From JAZSQZ01 sp045538175 (GTDB lineage: Bacteria; Bacillota; Clostridia; Christensenellales; UBA1242), in assembly GCA_045538175.1 (NCBI GenBank), contig JAZSQZ010000081.1, positions 1 through 9,925 on the forward strand: DNA of 9,925 nucleotides, read 5' to 3'. The position numbers and the translations under genes were made by a program. The notes under the pieces are model-generated. The model was not told where the DNA came from and made no database searches. It saw only the letters and a list, made by a program, of their open reading frames with translations. Below, piece after piece: positions 1-6,986 of the stretch (the stretch's first letter is position 1; every line of letters starts with the position of its first letter).

Positions 1-2
1 GT

Positions 3-104
3 TTAGACGAAAAAGAAAAACTTTCTTATACAATAAAAAAAGAAAGAAAAGATTTTTGTTTAGACAAATTCCCAGAAATTGTGAAAGAAATAAAAGAAGA
101 ATAA
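3..104 (+). CDS. 3' end of an unidentified protein (partial)
   Basis: An open frame enters from the left edge and ends at a TAA at 102-104, giving 33 visible residues. The fragment is rich in Lys and Glu and ends PEIVKEIKEE, which would suit a charged C-terminal helix. The stop is followed immediately by a strong hairpin terminator, as expected for the true end of a gene, and the gene converges on potD. The visible part is too short to assign a family. That it is coding rests on the open frame and the terminator placement only. Confidence 0.6.
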   Translation, partial: LDEKEKLSYTIKKERKDFCLDKFPEIVKEIKEE

Positions 105-133
105 AAAAAACACATCATTTTGGTGTGTTTTTT
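105..133. terminator. Bidirectional intrinsic terminator between convergent genes
   Basis: A 12-bp stem (105-116 with 122-133, one T-G wobble) closes a 5-nt loop ATTTT. On the plus strand it follows the stop of the left-edge gene by no gap and runs into TTTTTTGTTTTT. On the minus strand it lies 4 nt past the potD stop and is followed by a T-run. It should therefore end both the left gene and the pot operon transcript. Confidence 0.85.
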
Positions 134-137
134 GTTT

Positions 138-1481
138 TTAGTATCGTCTTAAAATTGACCACATAATAAGCAATTCGTCACTTGCTTTTGAACCTAGGTC
201 TCTCATAATACCACATCTTTTAAGTGGACTCTTAAATTCAAAATTACCAACAGTTATGTCAAGGTGAGGAAGAAGAAGTGATAAATACATTGCTTGGAAA
301 GCTTCGCTTGTTTCAGCAAAAACTTCGTCTTCAGTTCTTAGATATTCTTCATAATCAAGTGTTGTTTGGTAAACTGCACTTGTGCATCCTGCATAATCCA
401 TACAATCAAAAGCAACATCAGGGTCAGCCATATATTGCATAAACATTTCAGCGCCTGTTTTATTGCCTGCATATTTTGGAATGCAGAAACCGTCAACCCA
501 AACATTTGAACCTTCGTTTGGAACAATATATCTAAAGTTGTCGTTATAAACAACATCGCCTGTTGACCAATCTGCCATAATATAACCTGCGTCGCAAGAC
601 CAGAAAGTACCATAATAGCCTTCAGCACCTTTTGAAGTTAAAAGGTCGTCTTTTCCTTCGTCGGTTTCATAGTCATAAACATATTTCTTTTGGTTTTTAA
701 GAACTTCTTCAGCATAACCGATTTTTTCTGTTATGTTATCTCCAGCAGTGAAAATGCTTGTAAGCAATGCTTGATATTCTTCGTTGTCGTAGTCTGTAAA
801 GTTGTTGCTAAGTCGTTTTAAATCTTCATAGTAGTGATTGAATAGCGCAATTGTATAACTATCTCTTTCGCTATCTTTCATATAGATTTTTTGTTCTTCG
901 ACATCAAAAAGGGTAGTCCAAGCAGATTTTTCTTTGTCTGCTTGTTTTACTGCTTCTTCAAAGTTAGGATCACTTGGGTCTACATCATCAAAATAATATA
1001 AAATTCCCATTGTACCCCACATATAAGGGGCAGTGTAATCAAAGTTAGGGTCAAAGTTGTTTATAAGAGAAGCAAAAGTTTGATTTGGATAAGTGCCATC
1101 AGGATTTTCTTCGCCAAGCACGCTATCCTTTATAGTTTTGGAAGTTTCTTCACTGATCGTAGACAACAATTTTTCATTTATAAGTCTTTCAATCATATAG
1201 TCACTAGGGCAGATAACATCAAAGTCTTGTCTTTTAACAGCGACCATTGTATACATTGTTTCGTTGCTATCAAATTCTTTCTTTTGAACAGTGATAGTTT
1301 TTCCTGTTTGTTCTAAATACCATTCTTCAAAACCAAGTAAAACTTCATCAGGGATATATTCGCCAGGAACATAAAGTCTTAAAACTTCTTCACGGTTTCC
1401 GCAACCAACCAAAAAGAAGCAAGAAGAAAATGATATAATAAAACAAATCATTGATATAATAATTTTCTTAAAAATTTTCAT
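138..1481 (-). CDS. potD: Spermidine/putrescine ABC transporter substrate-binding lipoprotein
   Basis: This is the extracytoplasmic polyamine receptor, expected to be tethered to the outer face of the membrane. Residues 1-27 form a lipoprotein signal: MKIFKK, a hydrophobic core, then lipobox LVGC with C27 as the lipidated residue. PotD-family landmarks follow: GEYIPDEV (40-47), DSNETMY (71-77), PSDYM (92-96), DYTAPYMWGT (148-157) and VWVDGF (327-332). W328 and D330 match the W-x-D pair that binds the amine in E. coli PotD. At 447 residues it is about 100 longer than E. coli PotD (348), with extra sequence mainly around 165-290. The first ligand-box Trp of E. coli PotD (NWTEY) is absent; the protein has VPGEY there. 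It is last in the operon, 17 bp after potC, with SD AAAGGAGAAAGGA before the ATG. The family call is firm; spermidine versus putrescine preference cannot be read. Confidence 0.93.
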   Translation of the reverse strand: MKIFKKIIISMICFIISFSSCFFLVGCGNREEVLRLYVPGEYIPDEVLLGFEEWYLEQTGKTITVQKKEFDSNETMYTMVAVKRQDFDVICPSDYMIERLINEKLLSTISEETSKTIKDSVLGEENPDGTYPNQTFASLINNFDPNFDYTAPYMWGTMGILYYFDDVDPSDPNFEEAVKQADKEKSAWTTLFDVEEQKIYMKDSERDSYTIALFNHYYEDLKRLSNNFTDYDNEEYQALLTSIFTAGDNITEKIGYAEEVLKNQKKYVYDYETDEGKDDLLTSKGAEGYYGTFWSCDAGYIMADWSTGDVVYNDNFRYIVPNEGSNVWVDGFCIPKYAGNKTGAEMFMQYMADPDVAFDCMDYAGCTSAVYQTTLDYEEYLRTEDEVFAETSEAFQAMYLSLLLPHLDITVGNFEFKSPLKRCGIMRDLGSKASDELLIMWSILRRY

Positions 1482-1498
1482 TTATATCCTTTCTCCTT

Positions 1499-2299
1499 TT
1501 AAAATAAAGTTTTTTCTTTTTTCTTTTTGTTTTGAACAATATTGATTGTAAGTAAAATGATAAATGCAACAACCAAAATTAAAGTAGACAATGCTCTTAG
1601 TACAGGAAGAACGCCCTTAAACTTTAATTTGTTGTATAAGTATTGAGGGATAGTATCTACACTAGAACTTACAAAAGTAGAAATTGTAAAGTCGTCAAGA
1701 CTTATAGTAAAAGCAAGTGCAAAACCAGAAATGATTGCAGGGAGAAGTTGTGGTACCATAACTTTCCACAAAGTTTTGCTAGGTGTAGCACCAAGGTCAA
1801 GACCTGCTTCGTAAACATTAGGGTCAAGTTGACTAAGTTTAGGAAGAACAGACATTATAACATAAGGTGTGCAAATAACAGTGTGAGCAACAATCAAAGT
1901 TGCATATCCGTCAGGAATAAATTTAACAATTATGAAAAACATCATAAAAGCAGCAGCTGTAACAATGTCAGCGTTAACCATTGTAATTTGAGTTAAGCCG
2001 TCCATAAGTCTACGGCCAGATTTTTTCATTGCGTGAATACCAACTGATGATACAACGCCGATTAAACTTGCAAGTAGTGAAGAAACAATACCGACAATCA
2101 AAGTGTTTAAAAGGGCAGTCATAATTTCAGGGTCAGAAAACATTTCTCCATACAACTCAAAACTAAAACCATTCCAAGTGCCGATTGTTTTTGAAGTTGT
2201 AAAAGAATAAACCATAAGTAAAAGAGTAGGGGCATAAACTAAAATTGCCATAAGGGTTATAAAAATGATTGAAATTACTTTGCTTTTTGTTCTTTTCAT
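1499..2299 (-). CDS. potC: Spermidine/putrescine ABC transporter permease PotC
   Basis: A 266-residue inner-membrane permease of the binding-protein-dependent transport family, near the length of E. coli PotC (264). It starts with a basic stretch (MKRTKSK) and a hydrophobic helix (about 8-33), followed by several more membrane helices. The EAA loop that docks onto the ATPase is clear at 164-183 (EAGLDLGATPSKTLWKVMVP). It pairs with PotB to form the channel. Its ATG lies 2 bp after the potB stop, and its SD (AAAGGGGG) is inside the last potB codons, which favours coupled translation and matched subunit amounts. A Lys-rich tail (NKKKKEKTLF) would be cytoplasmic. Confidence 0.93.
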   Translation of the reverse strand: MKRTKSKVISIIFITLMAILVYAPTLLLMVYSFTTSKTIGTWNGFSFELYGEMFSDPEIMTALLNTLIVGIVSSLLASLIGVVSSVGIHAMKKSGRRLMDGLTQITMVNADIVTAAAFMMFFIIVKFIPDGYATLIVAHTVICTPYVIMSVLPKLSQLDPNVYEAGLDLGATPSKTLWKVMVPQLLPAIISGFALAFTISLDDFTISTFVSSSVDTIPQYLYNKLKFKGVLPVLRALSTLILVVAFIILLTINIVQNKKKKEKTLF

Positions 2300-2301
2300 T
2301 G

Positions 2302-3117
2302 TTATACCCCCTTTTCCTTTTTGCTAACGCGGGAAGAAGGCTCCGTTAGTTTGTTTATAAAGTTTGAAATAAAAACGGACACAACAATAAGTAATAGCAT
2401 TACAAAAGCAAGGGCAGAGCCTATGTTGTATAAACTCTTTTGGAACCAAAAATAAATTTCGTTTCCAAACAACCAATACTGACTGCTACCTAAAATGTCG
2501 TTTATTGCAAAAGTTGAAACAGAAGGCATAAATACCATAAGAATACCACTAACAATTCCAGGGGTTGAAAGTGGAAGTTGAACTTTTGCAAAAGTTTTAA
2601 AAGAATTTGCACCAAGGTCGGTTGATGCTTCAAAATAACTTTTGTTCATTTGGCTAAGACTTGTGTAAATAGGAAGCAACATAAAAGGGAAGAAGTCATA
2701 AACCATACCGATAAGTGAAAGTAAAAATCCTTTATCGATTTGTAAAAATTCGTTGAATAAAAGTTTTACTGAATAAATTCTTAAAAGAGAGTTTATCCAC
2801 ATAGGTAAAACAAACATCATAACAATGATAAAAGTTTTGTTAGATTTGATTCTACATAATGCCATAGCAAGTGGGTAGGCAAGTAGTAAGCATATAGCTG
2901 TTGTTGCAAAAGCCATAAGGAAAGAAATGCCAATAATTTTCCACATAGATGGCTCTAAAAACAAACTAAAGTTTGAAAGTGTAAATGCACCGGTATATTT
3001 GTCGGTAAAAGCATAATACATAATAATAAGCAAAGGAACAATTACAAACACGATAGAAATTGCTGTGTAAGGAAATGCAAAATGTTGCCTTTGAAATTTA
3101 ATTTTAGGTTTTTTCAT
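2302..3117 (-). CDS. potB: Spermidine/putrescine ABC transporter permease PotB
   Basis: A 271-residue permease, close to the usual PotB length. It has a basic N-terminus, a first membrane helix at about 15-37, and multiple further hydrophobic segments. The cytoplasmic EAA loop is at 163-182 (EASTDLGANSFKTFAKVQLP), followed by PGIVSG. It would form the transport pore with PotC and contact PotA through this loop. The gene starts 9 bp after potA, and its SD (GAGGAGGAA) is formed by the last Glu codons of potA, so the two are probably translationally coupled. The C-terminal tail is basic (SRVSKKEKGV) and doubles as the SD region for potC. Confidence 0.93.
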   Translation of the reverse strand: MKKPKIKFQRQHFAFPYTAISIVFVIVPLLIIMYYAFTDKYTGAFTLSNFSLFLEPSMWKIIGISFLMAFATTAICLLLAYPLAMALCRIKSNKTFIIVMMFVLPMWINSLLRIYSVKLLFNEFLQIDKGFLLSLIGMVYDFFPFMLLPIYTSLSQMNKSYFEASTDLGANSFKTFAKVQLPLSTPGIVSGILMVFMPSVSTFAINDILGSSQYWLFGNEIYFWFQKSLYNIGSALAFVMLLLIVVSVFISNFINKLTEPSSRVSKKEKGV

Positions 3118-3126
3118 AGGTGTACT

Positions 3127-4641
3127 TTATTCCTCCTCAGTTTCTTCTTCGTCGACTTCAATAAATTTTTCAATATTAAGGTTTTTAGGCTCAATTTTAA
3201 TACCAACACGGTCGTTTATATCCCAATCGTCTTTTGTGTCAACATAGAAGTCTTCATCGGTATCGGTATAAACTTGAACTTGATTGTAGTTACCTTTATA
3301 AAGTGTTTGTGTAACATTAGCACCAATAACACCGTCTTTTTCATCATCAGTTAGGATAACGTCGTTAAAGTTAACCTTAACTTTTACTTTATCGCCCTTT
3401 TCAAGTTGAGTTTCTAAACACTCAAATTCGCCTCCACAGAATTCAACAGTTGTAGGACTTGTCATTGTGCCAAAGAATTCGTTTACAACACGAAGTTTTT
3501 TCATAACGTGAATGCTATTTGGACTAAAGAATAACTTAACTTCGCTACCTTCTTTTTGTTCAGTTGTTGATTGAACTGTAAATTGATAGTTATTTGTTTC
3601 GACTTCCATTTGGAAGAATGTACCCTTAAAGCAAGAAGATAAAACTTTTCCTTCAAGTTGACCCTTGTCGCTGTCCATAGGGTAGAGTTTGATGTCTTCA
3701 GGTCTTATAACCAAGTCAACCTTTTCGTTTTTGTCAAAACCTTTGTCTTCGCACTTAAAAGTTGTGTTTAAGAATTTTACAGAGTAGTCTGCAAGCATTT
3801 GACCACCTAAAATGTTACTTTGACCAATAAAGTCAGCAACAAAAGCGTTAGCAGGTTCGTCATAAATTTTCTTAGGTGTGCCGATTTGTTGAATAACGCC
3901 ATCATTTAGGACAACAATTTCATCACTCATTGTAAGTGCTTCTTCTTGATCGTGTGTAACATAAATAAATGTGATACCTAAGTTTTTATGAATATTCATA
4001 AGTTCAACTTGCATTTCTTTACGCATCTTAAGGTCAAGAGCACCAAGTGGTTCGTCAAGCAATAAAACTTTAGGTTCGCAAACAATAGCACGTGCAATTG
4101 CAACCCTTTGTTGTTGACCACCACTAAGAGTGTTTACATTTCTATAACCATAACCTTCAAGGTTAACCATTTTTAGAGCCTTTTTGACTTTCTCTAAAAT
4201 ATATTCATTTTTAAGTTTTCTTGCAAAACGGCTAACTTTAAATTTCTTAAATAAGCCTGTTTGTTTTGAAGCAAATTCATCAACCTTCTTTTGTTCGCTT
4301 TCAGGAAGACCTTTAAGTTTTAAACCAAAAGCAATGTTTTTAAAAACATTAAGGTGTGGAAAAAGAGCATACTTTTGGAAAACTGTGTTTACAGGTCTTT
4401 TGTAAGGTGGAATATCTGTAACATTTTGGTCTTCAATATAAATGTTACCTGTAGTTGGGGTTTCAAATCCTGCAATCATTCTAAGTAGAGTAGTTTTGCC
4501 ACAACCACTAGCACCAAGCAAAGTTACAAATTTGCCCCTTTTTATTGATAAAGTTAAATCGTCAATTACTGTAACGCCGTCAAAAACTTTAGTTACATTG
4601 TTTACTTTAATGATACTTTCTAATTTTTTTACTTCTGCCAT
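3127..4641 (-). CDS. potA: Spermidine/putrescine ABC transporter ATP-binding protein, extended form
   Basis: This is the cytoplasmic ATPase that powers polyamine import. All nucleotide-binding motifs are intact: Walker A GASGCGKTT (43-51), Q-loop Q89, signature LSGGQQQR (172-179), Walker B VLLLDEP (192-198), D-loop LGALD (199-203) and H-loop H230. At 504 residues it is far longer than E. coli PotA (378). Two regions account for this. A basic insertion of roughly 30 residues lies between GLKLKGLP (106-113) and ILEKVKKAL (148-156), in the helical subdomain. The C-terminal regulatory part holds a TOBE-like module (about 275-383, with RPED at 313-316) followed by a second similar module (about 387-493). 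The tail is very acidic (DEEETEEE), and its Glu codons serve as the potB SD. An SD AAGGA precedes the ATG, 28 bp after the regulator gene. Confidence 0.93.
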   Translation of the reverse strand: MAEVKKLESIIKVNNVTKVFDGVTVIDDLTLSIKRGKFVTLLGASGCGKTTLLRMIAGFETPTTGNIYIEDQNVTDIPPYKRPVNTVFQKYALFPHLNVFKNIAFGLKLKGLPESEQKKVDEFASKQTGLFKKFKVSRFARKLKNEYILEKVKKALKMVNLEGYGYRNVNTLSGGQQQRVAIARAIVCEPKVLLLDEPLGALDLKMRKEMQVELMNIHKNLGITFIYVTHDQEEALTMSDEIVVLNDGVIQQIGTPKKIYDEPANAFVADFIGQSNILGGQMLADYSVKFLNTTFKCEDKGFDKNEKVDLVIRPEDIKLYPMDSDKGQLEGKVLSSCFKGTFFQMEVETNNYQFTVQSTTEQKEGSEVKLFFSPNSIHVMKKLRVVNEFFGTMTSPTTVEFCGGEFECLETQLEKGDKVKVKVNFNDVILTDDEKDGVIGANVTQTLYKGNYNQVQVYTDTDEDFYVDTKDDWDINDRVGIKIEPKNLNIEKFIEVDEEETEEE

Positions 4642-4669
4642 TTTTTATTTTTCCTTATAAATTAAATTT

Positions 4670-5200
4670 TTAAAAGTTTGGTGGACAAGAAATCCACAAT
4701 ATTTTACTATCAGTAGTCGCAATATTTCTTATAAAGTGTGGTTTGTTTGCCACAAAATAAAAAGATTCGTTTTTGTTAACAATATAAGTTTTTTTGCCAA
4801 CAGTAAGTTCAATTTTACCCTTTAGAACAAGTCCAAACTCTTCGCCGTCGTGTGCCAAGTCTTTTTCGGTTGCTCCATCAATCTCTAAGTCTACCACAAT
4901 GGGCTCCATAGCATTTTTTTGCGATGTGGGCACAAGCCAAGTAGTTTTTGAAAGATTATTGATTTTTTCGATTTGTTCTTCCTTTTTAAAAACGACTTGT
5001 GTTTCGTCGTCTTGGAAAAATTCTGAAAAGTTTGTGCCAAGAGCATTCAATAAGTCTTTTAATGTTTCAATTGAAGGACTTGTCAAATCATTTTCTAACT
5101 GACTTATGTATCCTTTTGTAAGTTCGCATCGATCAGCAAGTTCTTCTTGAGTCAAATTTTTTGTAAGTCTTAAATTCTTAATTTTTAAACCTATATCCAA
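4670..5200 (-). CDS. XRE-family regulator with C-terminal cupin sensor (PuuR-like), TTG start
   Basis: A 176-residue two-domain transcription regulator. Residues 5-62 form an XRE/Cro-type helix-turn-helix, with TQEELADRCELTKGYISQLE at 17-36. Residues about 98-172 form a cupin fold: HDGEEFGLVLKGKIEL (116-131) and NKPHFIRN (151-158), with H116, E120 and H154 as possible metal ligands. This architecture is shared with PuuR and similar repressors that sense small metabolites. It is first in the pot operon, so the simplest role is polyamine-responsive control of uptake; that ligand is inferred from context. The start is a TTG (5198-5200): an in-frame TAG lies three codons upstream, so no earlier start is possible, and AGGAG sits 6 nt before the TTG. 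The non-ATG start could keep regulator levels low. Confidence 0.9.
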   Translation of the reverse strand: MDIGLKIKNLRLTKNLTQEELADRCELTKGYISQLENDLTSPSIETLKDLLNALGTNFSEFFQDDETQVVFKKEEQIEKINNLSKTTWLVPTSQKNAMEPIVVDLEIDGATEKDLAHDGEEFGLVLKGKIELTVGKKTYIVNKNESFYFVANKPHFIRNIATTDSKILWISCPPNF

Positions 5201-5277
5201 TTTTTTCTCCTATTACAAAAAGAAAAATAACCCACAAAAGATATGTTAAAAACAAGCATCTCCTAGTAAGTTATTAT

Positions 5278-5310
5278 TAAACTTTTTGTTTATAATCTCT
5301 AAACTTTTTG
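5278..5310. promoter_or_regulatory. Paired direct repeats at the pot transcript start, candidate operator
   Basis: The 11-mer TAAACTTTTTG occurs at 5278-5288 and again at 5300-5310, exactly 22 bp apart (about two helical turns). The repeats lie just downstream of the -10 box and cover the expected transcription start on the minus strand. A GTTTA/TAAAC inverted pair (5288-5292 and 5300-5304) is nested between them. The position suits repressor binding, most simply by the operon's own XRE/cupin regulator. The sequence is AT-rich, so chance is not excluded. Confidence 0.45.
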
Positions 5311-5312
5311 AA

Positions 5313-5341
5313 AGTATATATCAATATCGCTTATATGTCAA
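5313..5341 (-). promoter_or_regulatory. Sigma-A-type promoter of the regulator-potABCD operon
   Basis: Read on the minus strand, a consensus -35 TTGACA (5336-5341) is separated by exactly 17 bp from -10 TATACT (5313-5318). Upstream of the -35 lie long A/T tracts resembling an UP element. Transcription should start near 5306, leaving a leader of about 105 nt before the TTG start. No intrinsic terminator is visible between the regulator gene and the end of potD, so this promoter probably serves all five genes. Confidence 0.85.
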
Positions 5342-5426
5342 TAACAAATATAAAAAAATATTAAAAATATACATATTTTTTTTGTAAAAAATAATGGCAA
5401 AAAAATAAAAAATAGGGAAGTGGTTT

Positions 5427-5467
5427 TTAAAAAAAATAAAAGGATAAACAAATTATTTATCCTTTTT
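5427..5467 (-). terminator. Intrinsic terminator of the isomerase-like gene
   Basis: A perfect 11-bp stem (5438-5448 with 5456-5466; arm AAAAGGATAAA) closes a 7-nt loop. On the minus strand it follows the gene's stop by about 9 nt and is followed by TTTATTTTTTTT. It isolates this gene from the downstream pot operon promoter. Confidence 0.85.
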
Positions 5468-5475
5468 AATACTTT

Positions 5476-6297
5476 TTATTTGTTTTTTGACTTTGAAATA
5501 TCTTTTTGTTCTCTATATTTTAAAATCTTTTTCTCGAACTCACAAAGTTCGCTATAAGCTTGTCTTAGTGCTTCTTCGCCGTCCATAAGAGAAGGTAGGT
5601 TTCTTGCAAGCAGTTCAAAGTCTAAAATTTCAACATTTGTTTTTGCAAGTTGTTTTGCGATTCTGTTCCAATCAATTGTGCCGTATTTCATTAAAGTATG
5701 TTCGTCTTTTTCGCCATTGTTGTCGTGAATATGAAGGGTAATAACTTTGTCAGCATATAACTCCAAATATTTTACTTGCTTATCTGCAAAGTTGTTGTGA
5801 CCTGTGTCATAGCACATTTTAAGATTAGGGTGGTCAATGTTGTCAAAAACATACTTAATCATCTTATAATCTTCAAGATTTTCAACAGCAAACAAAACAT
5901 TTTTCTTTTGTGCAAAATCTAAGAGTCTTCTAAGTCTTATAAGACCGATTTCAGTTGTTACTCCCATCAAGTGCACAACAAGGCAGGTAAACCCATATTT
6001 TGCGCAAATCTTGATATCGTTTTTAAGTATTTTTTCAACTTCTTTTCCTTCTTTGCAATCTTCCCAGAAGTAGTGAAGTTTTGCTTCGTCATAAGTACAG
6101 TGTAAACTGCTAAGTTTTAAACCAAGTTTTTTTGCATATTTTACTTGTTGGTCAATTGTACCGTTTTGATAATCAAACCTTTTGTCAGCAGTTGTGATAA
6201 TTCTTTGAAAACCAGCTTTCTTAATTTTCTTAAGTTTAGATTTCCAATCGTAGCCATCTCCTAAATATCCCCAAAACAAAGGAATTCCTTTATCCAT
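5476..6297 (-). CDS. TIM-barrel sugar-phosphate isomerase/epimerase-like protein
   Basis: A 273-residue protein of the AP-endonuclease-2/xylose-isomerase-like TIM-barrel superfamily (IolE/Hpi-like). Members bind a divalent metal and isomerise or epimerise sugars, or rarely cleave DNA. Likely metal-site residues fall at the expected strand ends: H66, H109, E139 (FAVEN), D164 and H167 (YDTGH), H189/H191 (HIHDNNG), H200 and E228 (DFELL). Short length and the HIHDNNG-type motif favour a sugar epimerase/isomerase over endonuclease IV; the substrate cannot be named. I start it at the ATG at 6295-6297, preceded by AAAGGA at good spacing. An in-frame ATG at 6355-6357 is rejected because it falls in the -35 box and would add an atypical N-terminus. 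It is a single-gene unit with its own promoter and terminator. Confidence 0.85.
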   Translation of the reverse strand: MDKGIPLFWGYLGDGYDWKSKLKKIKKAGFQRIITTADKRFDYQNGTIDQQVKYAKKLGLKLSSLHCTYDEAKLHYFWEDCKEGKEVEKILKNDIKICAKYGFTCLVVHLMGVTTEIGLIRLRRLLDFAQKKNVLFAVENLEDYKMIKYVFDNIDHPNLKMCYDTGHNNFADKQVKYLELYADKVITLHIHDNNGEKDEHTLMKYGTIDWNRIAKQLAKTNVEILDFELLARNLPSLMDGEEALRQAYSELCEFEKKILKYREQKDISKSKNK

Positions 6298-6328
6298 AGC
6301 AACCATCCTTTTAAAAATTACTTTTATA

Positions 6329-6357
6329 ATTATACCAAAAGCATATATAAATTCCAA
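6329..6357 (-). promoter_or_regulatory. Promoter of the isomerase-like gene
   Basis: On the minus strand, -35 TTGGAA (6352-6357) lies 17 bp from a perfect -10 TATAAT (6329-6334). Start of transcription is expected near 6322, about 25 nt before the ATG at 6297. It is back-to-back with the promoter of the CYTH gene. Confidence 0.75.
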
Positions 6358-6392
6358 ACAAAAAACTAAATTTAAAAAGTTTGTGTGATAAA

Positions 6393-6421
6393 TTGACTAA
6401 ACAAGTGTTAGTTCTTATAAT
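6393..6421 (+). promoter_or_regulatory. Promoter of the CYTH-domain gene
   Basis: On the plus strand, -35 TTGACT (6393-6398) lies 17 bp from -10 TATAAT (6416-6421). Transcription would begin near 6428, leaving a very short leader before the ATG at 6441. This position rules out an upstream TTG start at 6381. Confidence 0.85.
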
Positions 6422-6440
6422 AATAAAAAAGGTAATAAAA

Positions 6441-6986
6441 ATGAGTAATAAAGAAGTAGAATTTAAGTTTCAAATAACAAAAGAGCAAAAAGAACTTATC
6501 CAAAAAGAATTAAACGCAGCAGCCGAATATCTTGGCAAAACAAGACAAGTTGATACATATTATGTTCCAAAGTTTAAATCATTTGAATTAAACGGAGAAA
6601 CAATGGAGTGCCTAAGGATTAGGGAAGTCGACGAAGAAAAGGTGTTAGGGTATAAGAAAATCCATCGCGAAGCAAATCCCGTCTATTGTGACGAATACGA
6701 GCTTAAGATTGCAGATAAAACTCAAATGGAAAAAATCTTGTTTGCAATTGATTTTGAAGTACAAATGGTTATCGATAAAACAAGAGAGAGTTATAAACTA
6801 GGTAAACTTGAGTTTGACTTTGATACGGTTTTGGGTCTTGGCGAACTTTTAGAAGTTGAGCTTAAAGACGAAACCGAAGATGTTGCAGTTATTTTTGACT
6901 TCTTAAAACCATATGGCCTTGATAAAAAGTCTGTCACATATAAAGGCATACAAACAATGTTAAAAGAAGCAACAAAAAAGATTTAG
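6441..6986 (+). CDS. CYTH-domain protein, class IV adenylate cyclase (CyaB)-like
   Basis: A 181-residue CYTH-superfamily protein. These fold into a tunnel that binds triphosphates with two metals; known activities include class IV adenylate cyclase, thiamine triphosphatase and inorganic triphosphatase. The diagnostic N-terminal ExExK is present (E5, E7, K9). Further tunnel residues are visible: R35-Q36-x-DTYY (35-41), LRIRE (58-62), YKKIHR (71-76), DEYELK (84-89), R115, and KLEFDFDTVLGLGELLEVE (122-140) with E124, D126, D128, E138 and E140. The QVDTYY plus GLGELLEVE pattern resembles CyaB-type proteins, but in Firmicutes cAMP production is not assured, so triphosphatase activity is equally plausible. 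The ATG at 6441 has a modest AAAGGT SD and a good promoter just upstream. Single-gene unit; the terminator stem includes its stop codon. Confidence 0.88.
   Translation: MSNKEVEFKFQITKEQKELIQKELNAAAEYLGKTRQVDTYYVPKFKSFELNGETMECLRIREVDEEKVLGYKKIHREANPVYCDEYELKIADKTQMEKILFAIDFEVQMVIDKTRESYKLGKLEFDFDTVLGLGELLEVELKDETEDVAVIFDFLKPYGLDKKSVTYKGIQTMLKEATKKI

Noticed and set aside
338..628. Open frame of 96 codons within potD in another frame
   Set aside because: It lies wholly inside potD on the same strand, has no SD and no family resemblance; potD coding is clear.
4184..5102. Plus-strand open frames opposite potA and the regulator gene
   Set aside because: They are antisense shadows of genes with intact motifs; their products show no recognisable domain and no promoter or SD supports them.
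5201..5305. Riboswitch in the leader of the pot operon
   Set aside because: The leader is very AT-rich and shows no conserved aptamer core or terminator/antiterminator pair that I can recognise.
6298..6357. Upstream in-frame ATG at 6355-6357 as the start of the isomerase-like gene
   Set aside because: It lies inside the -35 box of a good promoter (TTGGAA-17-TATAAT) and lacks an SD; the ATG at 6295-6297 has AAAGGA at proper distance and gives a normal TIM-barrel N-terminus.
6381..6440. TTG at 6381 as the start of the CYTH gene
   Set aside because: The frame from this TTG spans the promoter, and the ExExK motif belongs near the N-terminus; the ATG at 6441 puts it at residues 5-9.
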